From Delphinus delphis (Eukaryota; Chordata; Mammalia; Artiodactyla; Delphinidae): a stretch of 64,000 bases of DNA. The DNA lies in the NCBI RefSeq assembly GCF_949987515.2, contig NC_082687.1, forward strand, positions 20,072,148-20,136,147. The letters run 5' to 3'. Under the pieces are notes generated by a model. It was not told where the DNA came from. It did not search any database and saw nothing but the letters and a program-made list of their open reading frames with translations. Positions 38,846 through 51,237 of the stretch are shown here, in pieces. The first letter of the stretch is position 1, and each line of letters starts with the position of its first letter. A program made the translations under genes and the position numbers.

Positions 38846-38955
38846 GTGTAGAGGTTTTCAAACCTGGCTGCTAATTAAAGTCACCTGTGGTCACTTTGTA
38901 AAAATACTGATGCCAGGCCCTACTTCCAGAGATCCTGATCTCATTGCCCTGTCTC
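38846..38955. mobile_element. MER5/MER20-type hAT fragment
   Basis: AGGTTTTCAAACCTGGCTGC followed by AAGTCACCTGTGG and GATGCCAGGCCCTACTTCC is a diverged left-half copy next to the better element at 38967. Confidence 0.55.
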
Positions 38956-38966
38956 ATCGTGTAGAG

Positions 38967-39154
38967 CAGTGGTTCACAGACTTCAGGGGCCATCAGAATC
39001 ACCTGGAGGGCTGGTTAAAACATGGATGGCTGAGCGCCACCCTCAGCGTTTCTGATTCAGTAGGGTTGGGATAAGGCCCACGAATTTGCATTTTGATAAA
39101 TTCTTGGGTGATACTGATGCTGCTCGTCTGGAGAGTATACTTTGAAAACCACTG
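38967..39154. mobile_element. MER5A-like hAT-Charlie element, both ends present
   Basis: Starts CAGTGGTTCACAGACTTC and ends TTTGAAAACCACTG, so the termini are inverted (CAGTGGTT and AACCACTG). The interior ATCAGAATCACCTGGAGGGC and TTCTGATTCAGTAGG match MER5A landmarks. No clean 8-bp duplication remains. Confidence 0.85.
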
Positions 39155-39229
39155 ATGTGTAAGAATATGGCATTTTGAGTAAGAAACAGGACTGTAGTCC
39201 CAGTCCCGTTACTAACCCATTATTAACTG

Positions 39230-40010
39230 TGATAACCTGTCTTTCTAAAAATTTTTGAAATTAATTTAAATACTGTAACAGTCAGCCTTTAAAGTATACA
39301 GTTCTATGAGTTTTGATAAATACTCATATAATCACCACAATTAAGGCGTAGAATAGTTTTATTCCCTCCCCCATCCCCCATCCTGAAAATCCCTGTGTGA
39401 CCCTTTGGAGTCAGGTTCCCCCCCAACTCTAGGCACTGGCAACCTCTGATCTGTTCTACCCCCATAGTTTTGCCTTTTCCAGAATGATATGCAGATGCAG
39501 TCCTACAATATGTAGCCTTTTTGGGTCTGACTTGTTTCACTTAGCATAATGTATTTCAGATTCCTCCAGATTGCTGAGTCTGTCAGTAGTTTATTCCTTT
39601 TCGTTAATAAGTACTGTTGCATTGTTGCATTGTGTTGATATATCACAGTTTATCCACCTGTTGAAGGACATCTGGTTTGTTTCCAGTTTTTCAGAACAAA
39701 GCCACCTTTTGTGTGAACATAAGTTTTCATTTTTCTTGGCTTGGGTAAATACTGAGGAGTGGAATTGTAGGGATGTGTGCTAAGAGTATGTTTATCTTGA
39801 TAAGAAACTGCCAAATCGTTGGACTTCCCTGGTGGTCCGGTGGTTAAGACTACTCCAGGCTTCCACTGCAGTGGGAACGGATTCGATCCCTGGTCAGGGA
39901 AGTTCCACGTGCCGCATGGTGTGGCCAAAAAAAAAAAAAAAGAAGAAGAAAAAGAAACTGCCAAGTTGTTTTCCAAAGTGGCTGCACCATTTTGCATTCT
40001 CACATGTTAA
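39230..40010 (-). repeat. Old L1 fragment, interrupted by a SINE
   Basis: On + it reads CAGTTTATCCACCTGTTGAA, then GAGTGGAATTGTAGGGA, then TTTTCCAAAGTGGCTGCACC, the reverse complement of L1 ORF2 C-terminal and 3' sequence. A SINE at 39821-39951 splits it. Confidence 0.85.
39821..39951 (+). mobile_element. Short tRNA-derived SINE nested in old L1
   Basis: GGACTTCCCTGGTGGTCCGG head, GATTCGATCCCTGGTCAGGG box and an A-rich tail with AAG units. The flanks AAGAAACTGCCAAATCGTT and AAGAAACTGCCAAGTTGTT are a 19-bp target duplication with two differences. Confidence 0.93.
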
Positions 40011-43000
40011 CATTTATGATCCTTGTTTTTTTCTGTTTTTTATCCTAATAATGTCTGCTCTCATTTTTCTTTTGCACTTTATTATAGAAATTTCCAAACA
40101 TATACAAAAGTAGAAAGAATAGCATAGTGAGCCTTCGTTGTATCCGTCACCCACCTTCAACAATTAATTATTATGTGGCCAGTCTTGATTTAAATGTACT
40201 CCTGCCTAGGTAACTTTGTTACTGATACCTGATTTAGTTCCATTGTGGTAAGAGAATATTTGGTATCATTTGATTCCTTTTAAATATATTGAGGCTTGTT
40301 TTATGGAGGGAATATGGTCTGTCTTTTTTTTAAGTCAGTCCTTTTTTTAAAAAAATTATTTATTTATTTATTTTTGACTGTGTTGGGTCTTCGTTTCAGT
40401 GCGAGGGCTTTTTCTAGTTGCGGCAACCGGGGGACACTCTTCATCGCGGTGCACGGGCCTCTCACTATCACGGCCTCTCTTTTTGCAGAGCACAGGCTCC
40501 AGACGCACAGGCTCAGTAGTTGTGGCTCACGGGCCTAGTTGCTCCGCGGCATGTGGGATCTTCCCAGACCAGGGCTCGAACCCGTGTCCCCTGCACTGGC
40601 AGGCAGATTCTCAACCACTGTGCCACCAGGGAAGCCCTGGTCTGTCTTGGTAAATGTTCCTGGTGCACTTCAAAAAGAATGTTTAGTCTGATCAGATTGA
40701 ACGCATGTTCTGTAAATGTCAGTTGGGTAAGGTTGTTTGTTCAAAGCTTTTCTCTCCTTACTAATTTTCTCTCTACTTGTTCTATTAATTATTGAGAGAA
40801 GATTATTGAAATCTGACAGTATTCATAAATACATCTATTTCTCTTTTCAGTTCTATAAGATTTTGCTTCTTGTATTGTGAAGCTCTTTTATTAGATGCAT
40901 AAAAATTTAGGATTCTTATGTCCTCTTAATTGATCCCTTTATCATTATGAAATGACCTTCTTTTTTATTCCTGGTAATATTCTTTGCTCTGGACTTTGCT
41001 CTTTACCTTGACTGAAACTAATATAGTTACTTCAGCTTTCTTTTGAATAATGTTAGCTTGGAACATTTTTTTCCCCATCCTCTTAGTTTTAACCTTTTTG
41101 TGTGTTTATATTCAAAGTAAATATGCACTGCATATAGTTGGGTCTTACTTTGTATTCCGTCTCACATACTCTGTCTTTTAGTGGGGTGTTTAGGTGACTT
41201 TTATTTAATATGATTACTGATATGGCTGTGTTTAAATCTACCCTCTTGCTGTTTGTTTTCTGCTTGTCATATCTATTCTTCATTCCCCCTTCCCCTGCCT
41301 TCTTTTAGATTAATTGATTATTTGTCATTTCATTTATCTCCTTTTAGATTTATACCTCTTTGTATTTTTTAGCCATTGTTTTAGGTTTATACTATACATC
41401 TGTAACTTATCATAGTCTACCTTCAAGTAGCATTATACCTCTCTATGTATAGCATGTTAACAGTATATTTTCATTTCCCCTCTCTTGACCTTTGTGCTAT
41501 TATGTCATATATTTTACATCTGCATATGTTGTAAATCCCACCGTATATTGTTTTTTATTTTTGCTTTAAATCATCAGTTATCTTTTAAAGAAACTTTTAA
41601 ATAAGGGAAAGAAAGTATTTTATACTTACCCATGTGTTGACTTCCTTTAATTTTTCTTATACCACTGGTGTGCTGCTGATAAATTCTTTCAGTTGTACAT
41701 CTTAAAGTCTTTATTTTGTTTTTGTTTTTCAAAGATATTTTTGAGGAGTATAGAAATACAGGTTGACACAGTTTTTCTTTCATGTCCTTAAAATATGCTG
41801 CTTCACTGTCTTCTGGCTTGCCTTGTTTCCAAAAAGAAGTCTCCTGTCATTCTTACCTTTATTCCTCTGTACATAGTGTATCAGTTTTTTTCTCTGTCAG
41901 CTTTTCAGATTTTCTCTTCATCGCTAGTTTTCAGCAGTTTGATTATGATAAGCTTTAGTGTTGTATTCTTCATGTTTCTTGTGCTTTGTGGTTCACTGAG
42001 ATTCTTGGATCTCTGGGTTTATAGTTTTTATTAAATTTTAAAACTTTTCGGCCATTATTTTTTAAAATATTTTTTCCATCCACTCCTCTCTTTTCTCTTC
42101 TGAAACATCAACCTCATGTATATTTGGCCATTTGAAATTATGCCACAGCTCATTAATGATCTCTTCTTTTTAAAATTTTTTTCATCTTTTCAGTTTCATT
42201 TCAGATAGTTTTTTTTACTGTGTCCTCAAGTTCACTAATTTTTGTCTGTACTGTCTAATATGTTCTTAATCCCATCTGGTGTGTTTTTCTTCTCAGACGT
42301 TGTAGTTTTCACCTCTATGGGTTTTGAGGGGGGGGTCTTTTTTATATCTTCCATGCCTCTCCTTCGCATACTAATGCTTTCTTCTCGACTATATGGAGTA
42401 TATCTCTCATAGCTTTTCCATGTACTTACCTACAAATTCTGTTTTCTGTCTCATTTCATTTCTGGATCTGTTTCTATTGAATGATTTTTTTCCTCGTTAT
42501 ATTTTCCTGTTTCTTTGTATGCCTGGTAATTTTTGATTGGATGGTAGACATTTTGAATTTTGGATTGTGGGTAGTTGGATTTTTTATTTTCTATGCATCT
42601 AAATATTTTTGAGCATTGGGATGAAGTTAAGTTTGGGAATAGCTTGATCCTTTCTAGACTTACTATTAAGCCTTTTTAGGGAGACCAGAGCAGCCTTCAG
42701 TCTAGGGTTAACTTGATGCCATTACAAAGGCAATACCTTTCTGACTGTACACCCTAACACTTCGTGTATCACAAGCTTTCTTGAACTATTCTAGCCCTGT
42801 GTGTGCTCCAGGGGCTGTTCTGCCTGTGCTTCTGATTGTTCTTTTCCCAGCCTTGGGTCATTTCCTCACACACATGCTCTGAGTGTCTCTCGGTATGTGG
42901 TTCTTTCTTCTCAGGTATCGGCCTGTGAATTCTACCCTTGTTGACCTCCTTTGTCTCCTAAACTCAAGGAGGTCAGCAGGCCCTGTTTGGGCTCCCCCTT

Positions 43001-43110
43001 CCTTACTGTAGCCTGGAAGCTCGCTCTAGATATTAAGGCAGCATAATTTTAGAATTCACCTTATTTGTTTTCCTTTTCTTAAGGCTCACTGTCCTATGCC
43101 ACCTATTGTT
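40010..43110 (-). repeat. Old L1/HAL1-like sequence
   Basis: A 3-kb T-rich stretch whose reverse complement is A-rich with L1-like coding traces, for example the reverse of GGTAAATGTTCCTGGTGCAC near 40650 and of ATTATTGAGAGAAGATTATT near 40789. Many stops; inactive. Split by the SINE at 40326-40637. The subfamily and the left and right limits are uncertain. Confidence 0.65.
40326..40637 (-). mobile_element. Long-form CHR-type SINE, antisense
   Basis: Starts with a T/A-rich tail containing (TTTA)n and ends CCACCAGGGAAGCCC, the reversed head. TGGTCTGTCTT flanks both sides (40315-40325 and 40638-40648). The body is about 310 bp including an extra GGGTCTTCGTTTCAGTGCGA region. Confidence 0.93.
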
Positions 43111-43924
43111 CAGTGTCTGAAAACTATTTTTTCATATGTTTTTTGTTGTTTAAAATGCGAGGTTCAATCGGTCTGTGTTGCTCTATCATTACCTAAGGTA
43201 GAAGACTGACTTCTGTATTGTTTCATTTATTTCCACAGTAAATCCATTATTCACATAATGAAAAATACAGATGATGACTTTTCACAGAGATTAAATTAGA
43301 TAATATACATGAAAAGCACTTTCTAGGTGGTAAAGTGCTGCACACGTGTTTATCATTGCTGTTACCTAGAAGATCAGCCTCGTTTTCCTGTAGTTATGGG
43401 TGGTGTCTGTATAGGAGTAAAGCCTAAAAGGCCAAAATACGGAGGTGTTGTTTCTGAAAATCCCCCTGTGTCTCCATGCATACCAATGTGTCATACTGCG
43501 TGTTTTTCTGTGCTGGATTAATTCATGCATTTATTTATCCAGTAGACATTTATTAAGCACCCAGGTCTCTAGTCACTGGATATCTCTGCTCTCAAGGGGC
43601 TTATATTCTGTATTTTCTTTTCGGTGTCTGCCTCCGCTGTCCTACTTTTTTTCATCACTGTCTGTACACCTGTATCATTTCATCTCTGGGCCTCTGTATG
43701 AGTGCTCATCTCATTCAGCCTTCACCTCCTATGTTTTCTTTCCCTAGTTTATCTAGTTTTCCAACATTATCTTCTTCTTTATTTCATTTGATCCAATTAT
43801 CATAATATTTCTATCTTTCCTCTAATATTCCCGCTAATATTTTTTTTTCTTTCTGAGTAAAAGCCAGAGGAAAAGAAGAGTCCTTACAAAAGCTTACAAG
43901 GCTTTAAAAGAACGGTGCCCCACT

Positions 43925-44397
43925 TATCTCTTTGAACTCCTTACTTACTTCTGACCCCTTGTTCATCTCACTCCAGCCACACTGGCCTGTTTGCCATTGT
44001 TGTCTTGCAGACACCAGGCATGATCCTACCTCAGGGTCTTTGTACTTGCTGTTCCTTCCACCTCAAATGTTCTTTTTCCATATATCCATGTCTCACCCCC
44101 CACTTCCTTCAAGTCTTTGTTCAGTTGACATCTTTTCAGTGAGGCCCTGTCTGGCCTCTTCCTATTTTTAAGTGCCGTGCCTTCTACTACTGCCTTTCCT
44201 CTTCCCCATTCCTACTTTATTTTTCTTGGTAACACTTTTTACCTTTTAAATTATAAAATTTACTTGTTTGTTTCCTCTCTGTTGTTGCACTAGCATATAA
44301 ACTCCATGAAGGTAGGGATTCCTTTACTGTTGACAGAAGCACCCAGGACGCTGCCTGGTACTAAGGAGCAAAATAAATATTTGTTGACCGAATGAGT
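43925..44397 (+). repeat. L2 3' segment
   Basis: Contains CTGTTCCTTCCACCTCAAAT, CAGTGAGGCCCTGTCTGGCC and ATAAACTCCATGAAGGTAGG and ends AATAAATATTTGTTGACCGA: classic L2 3' end. Confidence 0.92.
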
Positions 44398-45169
44398 CTC
44401 CTTGGTGAAGTGCTGTTTTGTTTGTTTGTTGTATTACATTTATTGAATACACTTCTTTGTTTCATGTACTTTATTTTAAAACATGAATGGCTGGAGCAGT
44501 TTATATATTTAAAGATCCCTTTAATTGCTTTAATTAGCATATTAACATATTTTGTTTTATGGATATGTAGGCTTCACAATATAAAAAGTTATCCATCCTT
44601 GATTGAAGGTATACCTCAAGACTGAGTACATGTAGAGTTGGACATTCTAGTGGTCATAAATAATTCCAACCTTAGAGACAGCCCAGGAGGAGATGGGACT
44701 CCTGGTAGACATTAAATCCCGTCTAGAAACCCAGGGATGAGCCAAAAGAAAAAAAATCTTCTAAATATAGTATTTTGCATATTCTTTTTTAAAAAGTTAG
44801 AAAAGTTAGTATATTTGGAATTAAAATTTCTTTTCATACAACTCTCCTAGAAAAATACTTTAAAATGAGTCTAGGTAAAACTTTCTTATTAAGATGTGTA
44901 TACCCCACTCCCTTATTCATAATTTGCAAGTCTAGTACGCTTTGAAAACGAAAAGATTTTTCTAATTTTACCACAGACTGATTTGGTGGCAAAACCCAGC
45001 CTGACATGATGTGCAGCTGGTTATAGTCTTTATTATTCCATTTGGTGAGTCTGCTTTGTATGTTTCACTGCAGAAATAGTAATGTGTTTGAGGGCCGGTG
45101 ATTGAGGGCCTGTGCATTTTTTCTCAATCCATAGCTAAGGTAAAACAGGACTCTCTAGTCATTGACTGA

Positions 45170-45394
<225 letters not shown>

Positions 45395-45419
45395 TGAGAG
45401 CTCTGGCTCTCCTTGTCCT

Positions 45420-45890
45420 GTGTGTAGACCATGTGCTCATCTTATGCCCCAGGTTTCTCCTTCTCCTGGTCCGTACCCCAAGCTGCTCTCACCCTTTCCC
45501 TGCTCAGAAACCTTTGATGGCATCCTGCTACTTCTAGAATAAAATCTGTACCCCCATAGCCTGGCATACAAAGCCGGGCCTCAGCCCCCTTTCCAGCTTT
45601 ATCGGAGGTCCCACCTGTACCCACCTCTCCCCATCACCGCCCCCTGAACACTGATGCATACTCATACCTTTGTATGTGTCTTCCTCTACCTAAAACACCC
45701 CCCCCCCTTCCCTTTTCAACCTGTCAGGACCAATTCAGAATTCAAGACATGGTTCAAAGAACACCTGCTCTGTTATACCTCCCCCAGCTCACCTTATTAT
45801 AAGGAATCTTTCTTTCTTTGGGCTCTTCAGGCTCATTGTAAGCTATCCTCTTTATCATAAAAATGCTATGATTGTATGTTTTCCTGCCTT
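45420..45890 (+). repeat. L2-like fragment
   Basis: Contains CTTTGATGGCATCCTGCTAC, ATAGCCTGGCATACAAAGCC and GGTTCAAAGAACACCTGCTC in L2 sense order. Confidence 0.6.
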
Positions 45891-46189
45891 CACTTATATT
45901 TTTTTCTTTCAACCCTAATCCTTGTTCCACCACATATGCCATTTCTGCTTTTATGTGTTGTCCTTTCGTCTGGCCATCCTGTCACCAGCTCATACTCAGG
46001 CAGTCCAGAGACAATCATTTTCCCATTAGCCATATTCTGTCTTCTGCTATTCATCCTCAAAACCTTCACATCATCTTTGAGTCCTCCTTTTCACCTCTGC
46101 TGCATCTCCAGTTCGTGGTCCAGCTGTTCTGTGCTCTCTGGGGTTCCCCTCCTCACTCCATTTTTTGATGCTCTGTCTCTGTCCCTCCC

Positions 46190-46600
46190 CACTTCTAATC
46201 TAGTTTATACCCTGTGGCCAGATGGATCTTACTGAAGCCTACAGGTCACCACTACTCAGTGTCTCCCTGTTGCGTCCGAATCCAAATTCCATACCCTGGC
46301 ATTTTAGGCCTCCCAAGAGCTAGCCCCAATCTGCATTTTCGACTTTGTTTCCCACTACATCCCTTCTTGTCAAACTGAACTACACCATAGAAGCACAATT
46401 TCTCACTTTCTCTCTTTGGCACATTCTTTCCATTCCTGCTCTTTCCTCTTCCTGGGATGCCTTTTTTCATTCTCCTCCTAAGTTCAAGTTCTACCATCCT
46501 TTCAAGATTTAGAGCAATGCCTCTTCTGCTTCAAAGCCTCTGGATTCTCCCCTCCTTTGAAGTTTCATATCACTTCAACTGTAGCTCTTTTATAGTACTT
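46190..46600 (+). repeat. L2-like fragment
   Basis: Contains CAGTGTCTCCCTGTTGCGTC, CCCTGGCATTTTAGGCCTCC, GGGATGCCTTTTTTCATTC and TTCAAGTTCTACCATCCTTT. It may be continuous with the segment ending near 45890. Confidence 0.6.
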
Positions 46601-46699
46601 ATCACTTGAATTATCGCCTCTTATGATATTGTAAGTTAAGTACGATTATGTCCATCAGTATGAAAGCTCCATCAGGAGGGAAGGCGCCCAGTGCAGTGG

Positions 46700-46870
46700 A
46701 GTCATTTGGCTCCTTAGAAACACTTGCTGAGCTGTACTTGCTTAGTGCCAGGTACTGTGCCGGGCACTGTGGGATGAATACAGTCCCTGTGCCCAGAGAG
46801 CTTTTGGAATACTTAATTTTCACATTCCTCCAGACGAGTGAGGCATGGTCAGGCTACTGCATTCCATTCC
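46700..46870 (-). repeat. MIR/L2-like fragment
   Basis: AGTGCCAGGTACTGTGCCGG followed by GAATACAGTCCCTGTGCCC is the reverse-order pattern of an L2 or MIR 3' region. Confidence 0.5.
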
Positions 46871-47077
46871 ATCACATCCTTTGTGTCTTGGGACAGGGCA
46901 GGGGAAGATAGGAGAGAGGCAGTTTGACACACGCAGGACAGTTTTTACTGTGATCCAGAGAAAATGCAGGCCCTTTTTTGATGCCTTTACGTTTGGATGA
47001 CATAAATAGATAATTCTTAAAATTGTATTAGCAATATGAAGAATTTCAAAAGAAAAAAAAATAGACTTTTATTTTAA

Positions 47078-48771
<1,694 letters not shown>

Positions 48772-49066
48772 TGATCTCCAGATGTGAAGTATAATTCTGA
48801 GTGTGTTTCTGAGTCACTTTTTGTCAGTGGGCCCAGTATAATATCCCTCCTTGCCATAGAACTCCTTTTAAAAATTTATACATTTCTTCTCTTCCAAATT
48901 TAAGTTGTCCATGTTATTTTGTTAACCCAACTAATTCATTTTAAAATTTTCAACAGAAGTAAAGATAAATAAGAAAACAGTGACCATCGGAATCAGTGAT
49001 GTTTCAGGGTTTTTATACTTTAAATTTTGGTATCTGAACTTTAAATAAATGAGTAATAGCCCATGC

Positions 49067-49068
<2 letters not shown>

Positions 49069-49110
<42 letters not shown>
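49069..49110. repeat. (CA)21 microsatellite
   Basis: Forty-two bases of uninterrupted CA. Likely polymorphic in length. Confidence 0.97.
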
Positions 49111-49113
<3 letters not shown>

Positions 49114-49438
49114 TAAATGTTTTACATAGTGTAAAATTGTTTTTTGTTTATCTTACCATGCTTCATTGCAACACAGAGAGCTTCTCTGGGTATCTTCACA
49201 TGACACTATGATGTCATTTAAGAAAAAGAAAGAGAATAAGGACTATAGGGAAATTCTCAGAGCATATTCCTCTCATAATTTTCACTTTCAGAAAGGTTCT
49301 TGGCGTTTATCTCTCACTAAATATAGCGCAAGATTGATAAGTCAGCAAAAGCTGAAGGAGATTGTGTTATTTTCTCAAGTTTCACTCATTTTTTAAATAA
49401 AATGATAGAAGGTATAGTATAATAAAGATACACTCACT

Positions 49439-50293
49439 TCCACGACGGCAGCAGCAGGGCACGTGGCAAGAATCACGGCTTGCACGTGGCCCCAGGCAGT
49501 CTCGTCTTTCTGCAGCTTGTAGATCCTCAGGTGTAGGAGCTGTTTCAAGCGCACAGCCTTGAGAGAGTAAGATGTTCTTGAGACCACCTGTACCAAACCT
49601 GTGACCGAACCCAGCGAAGACCTCTATATAAATGTTCAAGATTCCGGCAGCGCATGCGAAGACCTACTCTTTCAGCCACGGGCTGCTGGAGACAGCCTCG
49701 TAGACAAAGTGCTCCCAAGTCAGCCTGTTCTAGCTGAGCAGCTACTGAAGACCCTCGTAATCAGACTTCATAACGGAGACTGCCACATTCACTGCTGCGC
49801 GGCTCACACTGTCTTGGTGCTCCGGCCAGGTGTCAAGCCTGAGCCTCTGAGGTGGGAGAGCTGACTCCAGCACATTGGACCACCAGAGACCTCCCGGCCC
49901 CATGTAATATCAATCGGCGAGGGCTCTCCCAGAGACCTCTGTCTCACTGCTAAGACCCAGCTCCACTCAACGACCAGCAAGCTCCAGTGCTGGATGCCCA
50001 ATGCCAATCAACCAGCAAGAAAGGAACACAACCCCATCCATTAGCAGAGAAGCTGCCTGAAATCATACTAAGTTCACAGATGCCCCCAAACACACCACTG
50101 GACGTGGTCCTGCCCACCAGAAAGACAAGATCCAGCCCCACCCACCAGAACACAGGCACCAGTCCCCTCCACCAGAAAGCCTATGCAAGCCACTGAACCA
50201 ACCTCACCCACTGGGGGAAGACACCAAAAACAATGGGAACTACGAACCTGCAGCCTGTGAAAAGGAAACCCCAAACACACTAAGTTAAACAAA
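49439..50293 (+). other. L1 5' region (putative 5' UTR)
   Basis: GC-richer than the flanks, with alternating open frames on both strands but no recognisable domain. Its first 130 bp hold an antisense open frame described under findings. The first ORF1 ATG lies at 50294. Confidence 0.65.
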
Positions 50294-51176
50294 ATGAGAA
50301 GACAGAGGAATAGGGAGCAGATGAAGGAGCAAGGTAAAAACCCACCAGACCAAACAAATGAAGAGGACGTAGGCAGTCTACCTGAAAAAGAATTCAGAGT
50401 AATGATAGTAAAAATGATCTAAAATCTTGGAAATAGAATAGAGAAAATGCAAGAAACATTTAACAAGGACCTAGAAGAACTAAAGAGCAAACAAACGATG
50501 AACAACGCAATACATGAAATTAAAAATTCTCTAGAAGGAATCAATATCAGAATAACTGAGGCAGAAGAACGGATAAGTGACCTGGCAGATAAAATAGTGG
50601 AAATAACTACTGTAGAGCAGAATAAAGAAAAAAGAATGAAAAGAATTGAGGACAGCCTCAGAGACTTCTGGGACAACGTTAAACGCACCAACATTCAAAT
50701 TATAGGAGTTCCAGAAGAAGAAGAGAAAAAGCAAGGGACTGAGAAAATATTTGAAGAGATTATAGTTGAAAACTTCCCTAACATGGGAAAGGAAATAGCC
50801 ACGCAAGTCCAGGAAGTGCAGAGAGTCACATACAGGATAAATCCAAGGAGAAACATGCCAAGACACATTAAACAAACTGTCAAAAATACAAAGAAAAAAT
50901 ATTAAAAGCAGCAAGGGAAAAGAAAGAAATAACATACAAGGGAATCCCCATAAGGTTAACAGCTGATCTTTCAGCAGAAACTCTGCAAGCCAGAAGGGGT
51001 GGCAGGACATATTTAAAGTGATGAAAGGGAAAAACTTACAACCAAGATTGCTCTACCCAGCAAGGATCTCATTCAGATTCAGTGAAGACATTAAAACCTT
51101 TACAGATAAGCAAAAGTTAAGAGAATTCAGCACCACCAAACCAGCTTTACAACAAATGCTAAAGGAACTTCTCTAG
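50294..51176 (+). pseudogene. L1 ORF1 (RNA-binding chaperone), broken
   Basis: ORF1 encodes the coiled-coil trimeric RNA chaperone that packages L1 RNA. The frame opens MRRQRNREQMKEQGKN at 50294 and meets an in-frame TAA at 50420-50422 (codon 43). It continues in the same frame from Met at 50447 through a long charged coiled coil (heptad-like KDLEELKSKQTMNNAIHEIK) and the RRM-like segment with NIQIIGVPEEEEKK, to a TAA near 50905. Past there the conserved C-terminal domain continues in another frame (for example ILKAAREKKEITYKGIPIR) to the natural TAG at 51174-51176. At least one nonsense mutation and one frameshift are present, so no full-length product is possible. Confidence 0.85.
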
Positions 51177-51237
51177 GCAGGAAACACAAGAAAGAAAAAC
51201 AGCTATAAAAATAAACCCAAAACAATTTAGAAAATTG

